Part shown: positions 36,981 to 46,483 of the stretch, in pieces
Numbering within the stretch: position 1 is the stretch's first letter
Layout of the letters: the number at the start of each line of letters is the position of its first letter
Virus record (IMG/VR): IMGVR_UViG_3300025030_000070
Span: 1 to 64,000 of that record
DNA length: 64,000 bases
Reading direction: 5' to 3' (one strand)
From: a virus
Notes under the pieces: generated by a model
Seen by the model: the letters and a program-made list of their open reading frames with translations, nothing else
Told to the model about the DNA's origin: nothing
Databases searched by the model: none
Made by a program: the position numbers and the translations under genes

Positions 36981-37853
36981 ATGTTGAGGAAGTGCATTAT
37001 ATGTGAGAATGAGTTTGAAGGAACGTGGGCGTCCAAAACATGTTCAAAAGAATGTCGCGTGAGACACAATAACGACAGAACTAAAAAAAATCGATTACAA
37101 CATTTATCAATTTTTAATTGTAAAGAATGTCAAAAAGAGGTTATAAGGTATAGGAAGGGTGGTGGATTTTGTAGCAACAGTTGCGCTTCGAAATTTTACA
37201 TAGAAAATGGTGCGTATAATAAATGGCGTTATCGAGCTAATGATAAAAAAGGAATATACAAAAATTGTATTATATGTGATAAACCATTTTACGCAAAACC
37301 TTCTGAAGTAGAAAACAAGAAGTTGTGTGGTAATAAAATTTGTCATCAAAAATATATGTCTAATTTATTTTTTGGTGAAAATAATCCAATGTTTGGTAAA
37401 AAACTTACAAATGAACAAAAGTTGAAACAAAAAAATACTTTACAAAAAAATCATGGCGTTAATAACGCTTATGAACTTTCTAAGCGTCATGCTCAGAGTA
37501 AGCCAAACAAAGAAATCTTAGATTTTTTACAAAAAGAACTTAAAGAATTTGGGTTTAAAGCTGAACAATACATTTCTGGATTTTATGCTGACGTTTTTAG
37601 CAAAAAGCATTCTATAATTGTTGAATTTAACGGTGGTTATTGGCACTGCGACCCTAGAGATTATGATAAAAAATATTTCAACAAAAAAAAGAACATGTAT
37701 GCCAATGAAATATGGGAAAAGGATGAAAAAAGGTTAAACTTTTTAAAAGGATTAGGATATAAAGTTTATATTATTTGGGAAAAAGATTTTAACGAAAATA
37801 AAAAATTAGTTTTAGAAAGGTTAAGGAAAGAAATAAGTGACAAAAAAGATTAA
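36981..37853 (+). CDS. Vsr-like homing endonuclease with zinc fingers
   Basis: 290 aa. Several CxxC modules (RKCIICENEFEG, FNCKECQKEV, KNCIICDKPFYA) and a NUMOD-like GENNPMFGKK element precede a C-terminal nuclease: GFYADVFSKKHSIIVEFNGG, YWHCDP, KDEKRLNFLKGLGYKVYIIW. This resembles the Vsr/EDxHD homing nucleases found with phage introns. Its 3' end overlaps the first exon of the intron-split glycosyltransferase gene. Confidence 0.82.
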   Translation: MLRKCIICENEFEGTWASKTCSKECRVRHNNDRTKKNRLQHLSIFNCKECQKEVIRYRKGGGFCSNSCASKFYIENGAYNKWRYRANDKKGIYKNCIICDKPFYAKPSEVENKKLCGNKICHQKYMSNLFFGENNPMFGKKLTNEQKLKQKNTLQKNHGVNNAYELSKRHAQSKPNKEILDFLQKELKEFGFKAEQYISGFYADVFSKKHSIIVEFNGGYWHCDPRDYDKKYFNKKKNMYANEIWEKDEKRLNFLKGLGYKVYIIWEKDFNENKKLVLERLRKEISDKKD

Positions 37854-39421
37854 AATACTAACAATTTCCGATCATCCGTCGACTGACAAGGTTTAGCGGA
37901 TGTAAAATCGGGTGAATTGCTGGAAAATTCTTAAAAACATTGTTCTACAGCGTAGTTGGAAACGACATGCGCGAAAGAAAAAAAATAATGTAATTGAACA
38001 ATCAGCAGCCAAGCTCCTGTCTGGAAACGGTGGAGAAGGTTCAGAGACTACGGTTAGCCTAAATTGCTATAGCAACATGGTAATGATCCGACAGCGCCCG
38101 ACATGTTTTTGTAACATGGTGATATAGTCCAATAATCGTAAGCCCGTCTGGGGTTGGATCGCAAACTAAATACATGTGTGAAGCACTCCTTAAAACAGGA
38201 AAATATCAGATTATTACTTTAGGTGGCGCATTAGTTCACAGTGATCGACGCATTGTTAAATTCCATGAATTTGGAGATGATTGGATCATTTATCCAGTTG
38301 ATGGGTATGCCAATCAAGAAATTGTTCGTTCAGTCGTTAGAAATCATAGACCTGATATTCTTTGGTTTATGACCGATCCAAGATTCTATATTTGGCTTTG
38401 GGAAATTGAACACGAAATACGTTCCTTGGTACCGATGGTTTATTACCACGTTTGGGATAATTACCCATATCCAAGCTTCAATAAAGTATTATATGATTCA
38501 ACAGATTTCATTGCTACCATTTCAAAACTTACATCAGACATTGTAAAGACTGTTTCTCCAAACGTAGAAGAAACATATTTTCCGCATTCTGTGAATACAT
38601 CCGTTTTTACTAAATTACCAGATGACAAAATCATTTCTTTAAGAAGAGAGAATTTTCCCAATGCTACAGATAAAATGTTGTTTTTCTGGAATAGCAGAAA
38701 TGCTAGAAGAAAGCAAAGTGGAACTCTTATTTGGTGGTTTAAAGAATTTTTAGACATTATAGGGCACGATAAAGCAATGCTGCTTATGCACACTGAGCCA
38801 AAAGATGAAAATGGACAAGATTTATATGCCATAATTAAAGAACTTGGTTTAGATAAAGAGCAAAGTGTTTTTATATCTAAAGATAAATTAACATCAGAAA
38901 ATATGGCAGGAATTTATAATATGGCGGATGCTACTCTATCAATTTCGGATGCAGAGGGTTTTGGACTTTCTGTTTTTGAAAGCCTTGCTTGTGAAACTCC
39001 AATTATAGTCAGTATGACAGGTGGTTTACAAGAACAAGTAATGGATATGACAAATATTCAAATGTCTTGTGAATTTGTCGAAAAAAGAAATAATGAGATA
39101 TCTGATAAAATAAAAATATGTGAACATGGAATTGGAATAATTCCGGCGTCAAGCGTTGTAATTGGATCACAAACAGTGCCATATATTTTTGAGGACAGAA
39201 TTTCAAAACCGGATTTTCTCAAGGCAATGGTTATGTTTTATAATATGACAAAAGAAGAACGCATATTGATGGGTAAAAAGGGAAGAGAACATGTTATCAA
39301 AAATTATAATTTTGAATCATTCAACAAGCGTTGGGATGAAGTTTTAACTCATGTTCACGAAAAGCATGGTAGTTGGGAAAATAGAAAATGTTACAGAGCG
39401 TGGGAATTGAGAACTTTATAA
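37837..39421 (+). CDS. Glycosyltransferase split by a group I intron (join 37837-37884, 38147-39421)
   Basis: Exon 1 starts at GTG 37837 and encodes TKKIKILTISDHPST. Exon 2 resumes in frame at 38147 with SGVGSQTKYMCEALLKTGKY. The joined N-terminus SDHPST-SGVGSQ fits the usual start of phage GT4-type enzymes. Later motifs include RPDILWFMTDPRFYIWLWEI, VYYHVWDNYPYPSF and SISDAEGFGLSVFESLACET, the donor-binding E-x-G loop. The spliced product is about 440 aa. Without splicing, translation stops soon after the exon 1 end. Confidence 0.85.
37885..38146 (+). ncRNA. Group I intron (262 nt)
   Basis: The 5' splice site follows T37884. GACT at the exon end pairs with GGTT, giving the T-G pair of P1, extended by ATCCG/CGGAT. 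P7 is GACTA (38046-38050) with TAGTC (38125-38129). The intron ends in G (38146). Core segments CAGCCAAGCTCC and AGACTACGG are typical. It has no ORF of its own; a homing endonuclease gene ends just upstream of exon 1's splice site. Confidence 0.85.
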
Positions 39422-39440
39422 AAAAGTGTAAGGGGTAAAT

Positions 39441-39761
39441 ATGGTGAAAAATATTATTTATAATTTATTGAAAACGATGGAGTATATGTTTTTTCTAATT
39501 GAGAGATTATTATATACTTTGCGACGCCGGGTGGAAAAAAAGTCAATTAAGTTTTCACCACATAATATTTGTTTTGATAATAAAGAATGTTTTAATAACA
39601 GTATAAAAAGTTTTTTTAAAAATTCACTTCGTGGACAAAAACTAAAAGAAGTCGCACTAAAAAAAAGATTATTATATCCTAGGCATATAGATAATGTATC
39701 TTTATCTTCGCGTGTATGCGATCCAAAAACTAATGAAATAAAAATTAAAAATATATTATAG
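39441..39761 (+). CDS. Hypothetical basic protein, 106 aa
   Basis: AAGGGG lies upstream of the ATG. The N-terminus has an amphipathic, partly hydrophobic helix (YNLLKTMEYMFFLIERLLYT); the rest is basic. It sits between two glycosyltransferase genes; no function can be given. Confidence 0.5.
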   Translation: MVKNIIYNLLKTMEYMFFLIERLLYTLRRRVEKKSIKFSPHNICFDNKECFNNSIKSFFKNSLRGQKLKEVALKKRLLYPRHIDNVSLSSRVCDPKTNEIKIKNIL

Positions 39762-39769
39762 GAAGCACA

Positions 39770-42280
39770 ATGACTAAAAAAATCATAATGAGGGGACCTT
39801 TTTTGAGCCAAAGCGGTTATGGTGTTCAGAGTCGTTTTGCTCTTTCCGCTCTTCGAAAGTTTCCAGAACGATTTGACATATATCTCATTAATACCCCTTG
39901 GGGTAGAACAAGTTGGACATGGGAAGATACAGAAGAGCGCCGCTGGATTGATCAAATTCTTCAAAAAACTCTTGTTTATCAACAACAAGGTGGACAGTTT
40001 GATATATCATTACAAGTTTGTATCCCAAATGAGTGGAAAAAAATGGCTCCAATTAATATTGGATATACTGCTGGAATTGAAACAACTAAAATTTCACCTC
40101 AATGGTTTCAGGGATGTTTCAATGTAAACAAAATTCTATTAACATCTAATCATTCTAAATTTGGTTTTACCAATGCGCAGTTTCCAGCGACAGATAATGT
40201 TACAGGAAGACAATTTGTTGCCAAACTTGAGATGCCAATGGAAGTTGTTCCTTATCCGGTTAGAATTGTAGAACCAAAACCAATTAATGTTGATTTTAAG
40301 TATGATTTTAATTTTCTAACTGTAGCTCAATGGGGACCACGAAAGAATGTTGAAAATACAATTAAATGGTTCGTTGAAGAGTTTATGAATAAAGAAGTTG
40401 GATTAATATTGAAAGTCAATTCCGTTAATCAATCATTAATGGATAGAGAAATGACTCAAAATAGAGTTAATGATGTTTTATCTCAATTTAATGGAAAAGA
40501 ACGAAAATGTGCTATACATCTTTTACATGGAGATTTAAGAGAGGAAGAAATGACTTTTCTTTATAGACATCCAAAAATTAAAGCTTTCATTAGTTTAACG
40601 CACGGAGAAGGTTTCTGCGGATTGGACTATACTCCAATTATTACAGACAAAGGACTTAAGAAATTGATCGATATTAAATCTGGAGATTTAGTATTGACTC
40701 ATAGAAATCGATATCGAAAAGTTATAACTCCTATGTCTCGTGAATATTCTGGCGAGATGATTAAAATTGTTCCATATTGTGCAGTACCTATGGAACCAAT
40801 TGTTTTAACGCCGAATCACAATGTTTACATTTATGATAATAAAAATAAAGAATTCTTGTGGAAAAGAAGCGATGAATTAAAACAAAATGACTATTTGGTT
40901 TTGCCAAAAATGTCAAAAAAAGAAAATATCATTAACAATATTGATATATTTGAACACGTAAAAAATGAAAAAAATTTAGTACTAAACGATGAAGATATTT
41001 TTTATATGCATTCAAATAAACTTGGCCTAAAAATAAAAAATAATATCAATATTGATAAAAAATTTGGTAGATTGTGTGGATGGTTTTTAGCCGAAGGATG
41101 TGTATCTGATGATAGAATTATTGCTTTTTCTCTTCATGATAAAGAAATTGATTCTTTTGGAAAAGAAATTATCAATTGCATGAAAGATATATTCGGGATA
41201 GAACATTTTAGGATAGAAAAAAGAAAAAATAAAAAATGTTCTGTTATTGTATTTCACAATAAAATTGTGGCTTTATTTTTCAAATCTTTATTGGGAAATA
41301 AATCAAAAAATAAAGTTATTAGTGATTGCGTTTTCTCGTTTCCTAATGAATTTAAAGAGGGAATGATTACTGCTTTATTTGAAGGAGATGGATATATTAA
41401 TACTAAAAATTACAAGAATCCATCTATAGAGGTACAACTTGTCAATAAAACATTATTGAGACAAATTAGAATATTATTATTAGAACAAGGAATATTATGT
41501 TCCTATAAAATGTGCACCCGAGAAGGAATTATTAAAGAAAAATGGAATTACAAGAGTGAAATTCATTCGTTAGTTATTGGAAAAAAAGAAAGTATTAATA
41601 AATTTGTAACCATGTTAAATAAACATACTTCTAATACTGTAATATACGACACACTGCAGTTGGCAGATTCGTTTAATGAAAAACAATCTGGAAGAACTAA
41701 AGAAAAAGAAGATTGTTTTTTGCTGAGAATAAAAAATATTACTAAATTTCAGCACGCTGGTAAAGTATTCAACCTTTCTGTTGAAGAAGACGAAACTTAT
41801 TGTACTGAAAATTTTATGGTGCACAACTGTCTTCCAATGTTTGAATCAGCATATAATGGATTGCCGATAGTTGCCCCCGCATGGAGTGGACAAAATGATT
41901 TTATTTATATGCCAATAAAAGATAAGAAAAAGAATAAAATCAAAAATACATGTATGATTTCTAACGTAGCGTACGATATTAAAAATGTTCAACCAGAAGC
42001 AGTTTGGGATGGAATAATTATTCCTGATGCACAATGGTGCTTTCCTAGAGAAATTGATGCTAAACAACAAATGAGGGAAGTTTACAAAAATTATGGTTCT
42101 TGTAAATCGCGAGCAAACAAACTTCAAGAATATGTGTTAGACAAATTTGATTCCGATAAGATGTTGACACATTTCGCCGATTGTGTAGATGAATATTATC
42201 CAATTGTAGATATTGCGGATTTTCTGAAAGAAGAAAAAGAAGTTAATCCCTTATTGAAAGAAGTTATTGCGTATGATTAA
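39770..42280 (+). CDS. Glycosyltransferase (GT4-like) interrupted by an intein
   Basis: 836 aa precursor, about 432 aa after splicing. The N-terminus IIMRGPFLSQSGYGVQSRFA resembles the preceding enzyme's start. VAQWGPRKNVENTIKWF and ISLTHGEGF-CLPMFESAYNG are the central and donor-binding motifs; the intein splits the latter. The C-terminal part continues with IVAPAWSGQNDFI. It probably transfers a sugar in capsular, O-antigen-like or virion glycan synthesis. Confidence 0.88.
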   Translation: MTKKIIMRGPFLSQSGYGVQSRFALSALRKFPERFDIYLINTPWGRTSWTWEDTEERRWIDQILQKTLVYQQQGGQFDISLQVCIPNEWKKMAPINIGYTAGIETTKISPQWFQGCFNVNKILLTSNHSKFGFTNAQFPATDNVTGRQFVAKLEMPMEVVPYPVRIVEPKPINVDFKYDFNFLTVAQWGPRKNVENTIKWFVEEFMNKEVGLILKVNSVNQSLMDREMTQNRVNDVLSQFNGKERKCAIHLLHGDLREEEMTFLYRHPKIKAFISLTHGEGFCGLDYTPIITDKGLKKLIDIKSGDLVLTHRNRYRKVITPMSREYSGEMIKIVPYCAVPMEPIVLTPNHNVYIYDNKNKEFLWKRSDELKQNDYLVLPKMSKKENIINNIDIFEHVKNEKNLVLNDEDIFYMHSNKLGLKIKNNINIDKKFGRLCGWFLAEGCVSDDRIIAFSLHDKEIDSFGKEIINCMKDIFGIEHFRIEKRKNKKCSVIVFHNKIVALFFKSLLGNKSKNKVISDCVFSFPNEFKEGMITALFEGDGYINTKNYKNPSIEVQLVNKTLLRQIRILLLEQGILCSYKMCTREGIIKEKWNYKSEIHSLVIGKKESINKFVTMLNKHTSNTVIYDTLQLADSFNEKQSGRTKEKEDCFLLRIKNITKFQHAGKVFNLSVEEDETYCTENFMVHNCLPMFESAYNGLPIVAPAWSGQNDFIYMPIKDKKKNKIKNTCMISNVAYDIKNVQPEAVWDGIIIPDAQWCFPREIDAKQQMREVYKNYGSCKSRANKLQEYVLDKFDSDKMLTHFADCVDEYYPIVDIADFLKEEKEVNPLLKEVIAYD
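40616..41827 (+). mobile_element. Class 1 intein with LAGLIDADG endonuclease
   Basis: 404 aa. It starts with Cys (CGLDYTPIITDKGLKKL), has the block B-like IVLTPNHNVY, and ends ENFMVHN before a Cys, as canonical class 1 inteins do. LCGWFLAEGCVS and ITALFEGDGYIN are the two LAGLIDADG motifs. It interrupts the conserved HGEGF[C]LPMFES donor-site motif. Confidence 0.9.
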
Positions 42281-43937
42281 TACTAAAAAAGTTGTTTATG
42301 TTGCTGACTATTTTGCTAATGAAATCTGTGGCGGTGCCGAGTTGTGCGCAGAAGAACAAATAAAGTCTCTGCAGAAACGTGGATTCGAATTAGAAAAACT
42401 TAAAAGTGTTGAATGTACTTCTAACTTGCTAAAAGACAATAAAGATTGTTTTTGGATAATATCAAATTTTATGCTATTACCAGAAGATAGTAAACAAACA
42501 CTGATTAATGAAAAAATAAATTATTTGATAGTTGAAAATGATTGGAAGGCATTCAAATCAAATAACCCAGCATTATTTCCAAATCTTGTTGTTCCTGAAG
42601 ATCAAATACAGAATAAACAATTTTTTAAATCAGCGAAAGCAGTTTTTTGTCAAAGCAAGATGCATGCTGAAATAATGGAGAAAAATCTTCTTCTCAAAAA
42701 TATTGTCAATATTGGATGTAATATATGGTCTGATGAAGCAGTTGAAGTCCTTCGCAACAATATTGGAAAAAAGAAGAATAGAAAAGTTGGTATTATCCAA
42801 TCCAATAATAAAAATAAAGGCATGCCCGAAGCAATACAATATTGTAAAAAGAATAAAATAAATTATGAATTAATTCCATTTTGTGATCAAGATAGATTTT
42901 TTGATGAACTTGCCAAAACAGAAACGTTGGTGTTTTTTCCTACATGGATTGAAACATTTTGTAGGGTCGCGATTGAAGCTAGAATTCTAGGTTGTAAATT
43001 AATAACAAACAAAGCTTTAGGATGCGCATCAGAAGATTTTTTCAAATTAAAGGGCGAAGAGTTATTAGAATATATTGCCGGAAGAAAAGAAAAAACAATT
43101 GATTTGTTTGAGAAAGTAATCAAAGATAAAGAAGTGGAAAAATTTAATTCAGTAAAACTTCCCAAAGTTTCAGTTATTACGACAATCTATAAAGCAAAGG
43201 AACATATTAAAGGTTTTATGGATTCGTTTGTAGCACAAACAATATCAGACGATTCTGAATTAATCATTATCGATGCCAATTCTCCAGATGATGAAGTCTC
43301 AATAATTTCGAAATATATACAAGTGCATACAGACAATATTAAATATATTAGAAAAAACACCCAAATAACTCCAATGGAAGCATTTAATGAAGCAACGAAA
43401 CTTGCGTCCGGGGAATTTATAGCATGTGTGTTGGCTGATGATAGGATGGCGAACGATCATTTAGAAACACTAGCAAAACACTTAATGTTGAATCCAGAAA
43501 TCGATTTGGTATATGGGGATTGTCTTCAAACGACAAAACCTAATGAAACAGTTGAACAAAATTCTTCAAAAGGAAGATTGTATGAACACTCTCGAATGGA
43601 TTTTTCCAGAGAAAATATGATCAAATGTCTTCCCGGACCCCTACCTCTATATCGTAAATCTATTCACGATAAAGCGGGACTATGGGATGAAAAACTCAAA
43701 CACGCTGGAGATTGGGAGTTATGGTTGCGAGCTGTTAGAGCTGGTTCTCTTTTTAAGAAGGTTAATAAAATATTGGGACTTTATTATTATAATCCAGACG
43801 GATTAAGCACAAGTTCCGATCCAGACAAAATGCTTCGTCGAAGGCGCGAAGAACGTGATGTTTTCCATGAATTTAAAGATGTTATAGGAGAGTCAAATTA
43901 TAATACCTTTAAAGAATACTTTGACAGTGTTGAATAA
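42273..43937 (+). CDS. Two-domain glycosyltransferase (GT4-like plus GT2), 554 aa
   Basis: ATG 42273 overlaps the previous stop. The N-terminal part (VYVADYFANEICGGAELCAE ... VFFPTWIETFCRVAIEAR) resembles a GT4 enzyme. From about residue 300, KVSVITTIYKAKEHIKGFMD, CVLADDRM (DxD-like) and AGDWELWLRAV form a GT2 domain. One polypeptide could add two sugars in a row. Confidence 0.8.
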   Translation: MINTKKVVYVADYFANEICGGAELCAEEQIKSLQKRGFELEKLKSVECTSNLLKDNKDCFWIISNFMLLPEDSKQTLINEKINYLIVENDWKAFKSNNPALFPNLVVPEDQIQNKQFFKSAKAVFCQSKMHAEIMEKNLLLKNIVNIGCNIWSDEAVEVLRNNIGKKKNRKVGIIQSNNKNKGMPEAIQYCKKNKINYELIPFCDQDRFFDELAKTETLVFFPTWIETFCRVAIEARILGCKLITNKALGCASEDFFKLKGEELLEYIAGRKEKTIDLFEKVIKDKEVEKFNSVKLPKVSVITTIYKAKEHIKGFMDSFVAQTISDDSELIIIDANSPDDEVSIISKYIQVHTDNIKYIRKNTQITPMEAFNEATKLASGEFIACVLADDRMANDHLETLAKHLMLNPEIDLVYGDCLQTTKPNETVEQNSSKGRLYEHSRMDFSRENMIKCLPGPLPLYRKSIHDKAGLWDEKLKHAGDWELWLRAVRAGSLFKKVNKILGLYYYNPDGLSTSSDPDKMLRRRREERDVFHEFKDVIGESNYNTFKEYFDSVE

Positions 43938-44011
43938 AAATGTTACACAATTATTGTTCTATTCATATGGGATATGTGTGTTGTAGTTGTAATGGGAATC
44001 GAGGAGAAAAA

Positions 44012-44434
44012 ATGACAGAGAAGAAAAGGAGATATTTGCCATCGCTATCAGACTTGATAGATAGGATGTCGATAGATCAGTTGAAAGAAGTTAGAATTCC
44101 TGAACATAAAGCAGCGTACGCGCAAGAAATAAAGGACATAATGTATGATATTGATCTATTTTTAGATGAAATTCCAGTAGCGCTCAATGCTGACATCATT
44201 CGTAATATCATTATCCTTGCGCACTATAACAATCATATCTGGTATAATGAAAGTGAAGCAAGAAAAGGCAATAAAGACGGAAGTAAGCTTTTATTGTCAC
44301 ATTCTTTGAATGGAGTAAGAAATAGAGCTAAAAATAATATTGAATATCAAGTCAAAGGAAGAATTGATCATAAAGTTGATTGCTTGGCATCAGAATATTC
44401 TGATTGGGAACCAAGCTGGAATAGTGAGGAATAA
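44012..44434 (+). CDS. Conserved-type phage protein, 140 aa
   Basis: ATG 44012 has GAGGAG 7 bases upstream; the frame from 43940 is less likely. YLPSLSDLIDRMSIDQLKEV followed by RIPEHKAAYAQEIKDI is a known phage pattern of unknown function. It lies inside the sugar gene cluster and directly before an epimerase. Confidence 0.65.
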   Translation: MTEKKRRYLPSLSDLIDRMSIDQLKEVRIPEHKAAYAQEIKDIMYDIDLFLDEIPVALNADIIRNIIILAHYNNHIWYNESEARKGNKDGSKLLLSHSLNGVRNRAKNNIEYQVKGRIDHKVDCLASEYSDWEPSWNSEE

Positions 44435-44437
44435 AAT

Positions 44438-45382
44438 ATGAGATATCTTATATCCGGAGCAGCGGGATATATTGGTTCTAATCTAGTTGGCAAAATTTTA
44501 GAACAGGACTATCCATTCGGTGAAGTTACAGCACTAGACTCACTTCTTTACGATAAAACTTCTCTTCTTCAGTACGCAAATGATGATAGATTCAATTTTG
44601 TTAAAGGTGATGTACGAGATAAAGAGTTGCTTGGTTTTTTATTAAAAAATCATGATGTTATTATTTCTCTCGCTGCTTTAGTCGGCGCTCCATTATGTGA
44701 TAAACGTCCACAAGAAGCGTGGGACATTCATCACGGAGCTAATGAATTCCTTGCCAATAACAAATCAAAAGATCAATTACTTTTGGTTCCAAATTCGAAT
44801 TCTGGTTATGGAACTACTGATGGGACTTCAACGATAACAGAAAAAGATCCACTTAATCCGATATCTGTTTATGGAAAATCAAAATGCGCTGGCGAAGAAG
44901 CAATTCGGCAAGTCGAGAACCATTGTTCGATGAGACTTGCTACAGTGTTTGGTCCATCGTCAAGGATGCGAACTGATTTGCTTGTGAACAATCTTGTGTT
45001 AAAGGCAATGAGAGAAAAAGTTCTTATTGTATATGAAGGCTCATACATGCGTAATTATATACATATTGATGATGCGTGTAATGCTTTTATATTCGCCATA
45101 AATAATTGGGATAAGTGTAAAAATGAAGTATTTAACGTTGGAAATGATAAACTCAATATGAGTAAACTTCAGCTTTGTCAAAAAATTTCTGAACATATTC
45201 CATTGGAAATTATTGAAGCACAAATAACAAAGGATCCTGATTGTCGGAATTATATTATTAGTAGTCAAAAATTCTATGATAAAGGATTTAGTTGCCGTAC
45301 TGATCTAGATGAAGGCATTATACAACTCAAAACTGTGTACGAAATGTTAAATGATGATTTTATAATCTATGCCAACTATTGA
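44438..45382 (+). CDS. NAD-dependent epimerase/dehydratase (SDR)
   Basis: 314 aa. LISGAAGYIGSNLVGKI is the GxxGxxG nucleotide site; VYGKSKCAGEEA is the YxxxK catalytic pair; YIHIDDAC is typical of nucleotide-sugar SDRs. It probably modifies a sugar nucleotide for the nearby glycosyltransferases. The end overlaps the flavoprotein gene. Confidence 0.85.
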   Translation: MRYLISGAAGYIGSNLVGKILEQDYPFGEVTALDSLLYDKTSLLQYANDDRFNFVKGDVRDKELLGFLLKNHDVIISLAALVGAPLCDKRPQEAWDIHHGANEFLANNKSKDQLLLVPNSNSGYGTTDGTSTITEKDPLNPISVYGKSKCAGEEAIRQVENHCSMRLATVFGPSSRMRTDLLVNNLVLKAMREKVLIVYEGSYMRNYIHIDDACNAFIFAINNWDKCKNEVFNVGNDKLNMSKLQLCQKISEHIPLEIIEAQITKDPDCRNYIISSQKFYDKGFSCRTDLDEGIIQLKTVYEMLNDDFIIYANY

Positions 45383-46448
45383 TGCCGAAATTATTGTTAT
45401 TGGTGCTGGAGTAATTGGTCTTGCTATAGCTGAACGCTTATCTCGTTCTGGGAAACAAGTAATCATTGTTGAAAAAGAAAACAGTTTTGGTCAACATACT
45501 TCAAGTAGAAATAGTGAAGTAATTCATTCTGGTATTTATTACCAAGCAAATAGTCTAAAATCAAAATTGTGTATTGAAGGCAATAAAATGCTTTATGATT
45601 TTGCTCATGAGCACAATATTCATCATAAGAAATGCGGAAAATTTATCATATGCCAAAAAGGAGAGGAAGGTTATTTAATTGATATCCTTTCCAACGGAAA
45701 GAGAAATGGCATTGAAGGGTTAACAATAGCGAAAGATAATATTCCTGATACTATAAAGTATAATACCGCTGTATGGGTGCCGTCTACTGGCATAATCGAC
45801 TCTCATGCTTTAATGTATGAATTGAATAGACAGATAGGACAGAGAAACAACGTATATGTTGGATTCGGATGTAATGTTCGGAGCATTCAATACGATCGCT
45901 ATGAAGGTGGCACTTTTCGAGTTGGAATAGATGATTTTCATTTAACATCTAAAATTCTAATTAATTGTGCTGGGCTCTGGGCAGATAAAATAGCAAATTT
46001 GCTTTTTCCAAACCAATATAGATTGGAATTCTGGAAAGGCGATTATTATAAAACAAATAAAATTAAAAATCTTAATCATTTAATTTATCCATTGCCTCGT
46101 TTTGATAGTTTGGGAATACATACTCGAATTAATTTAGATGGTTCTGTTTCTTTTGGACCAAACGCTTATAGAGTATACGATGTTGATTACAATATTGATG
46201 AAAGATTTAAAGAAAGTTTTCTTTCATCTATCAATGAATATATTGAATTAGGCGATGAAGATATATTTCCTGATTATAGTGGAATTCGTCCAAGACTTTC
46301 TGGTAATGAGGGCAATAAAAAAGATTTTATAATCAAGAATGAAATTGACAATGGTTTCCGCAATATGATAAACTTGATTGGAATAGAATCACCTGGGCTT
46401 ACTTGCTGTTTATCGATAGCAAAATACGTTGAAGGAATAATAGTATAA
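45369..46448 (+). CDS. FAD-dependent oxidoreductase, LhgO-like
   Basis: 359 aa. IIVIGAGVIGLAIAERLSRS is the FAD dinucleotide site, VIIVEKE the ribose-binding acid, SRNSEVIHSGIYY and NLIGIESPGLTCCLSIAKYV match L-2-hydroxyglutarate oxidase and related DAO-family enzymes. It is unusual in a phage and may oxidise a sugar or hydroxy-acid in this cluster. Substrate unknown. Confidence 0.82.
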   Translation: MPTIDAEIIVIGAGVIGLAIAERLSRSGKQVIIVEKENSFGQHTSSRNSEVIHSGIYYQANSLKSKLCIEGNKMLYDFAHEHNIHHKKCGKFIICQKGEEGYLIDILSNGKRNGIEGLTIAKDNIPDTIKYNTAVWVPSTGIIDSHALMYELNRQIGQRNNVYVGFGCNVRSIQYDRYEGGTFRVGIDDFHLTSKILINCAGLWADKIANLLFPNQYRLEFWKGDYYKTNKIKNLNHLIYPLPRFDSLGIHTRINLDGSVSFGPNAYRVYDVDYNIDERFKESFLSSINEYIELGDEDIFPDYSGIRPRLSGNEGNKKDFIIKNEIDNGFRNMINLIGIESPGLTCCLSIAKYVEGIIV

Positions 46449-46483
46449 AATGGTTTCTGTAAAATATAAAAATAGGAGAGAAA

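Noticed and set aside
37912-38127. 71-codon frame between endonuclease and glycosyltransferase
   Set aside because: It lies wholly inside the group I intron core and contains its P3-P8 sequences.
39458-39988. 176-codon minus-strand frame
   Set aside because: It lies opposite the glycosyltransferase start and the 39441 gene; the sequence is typical of an antisense shadow of AT-rich coding DNA.
43940-44011. N-terminal extension of the 44012 gene
   Set aside because: The strong GAGGAG site lies directly before ATG 44012; the extension is Cys-rich and unlike the rest.
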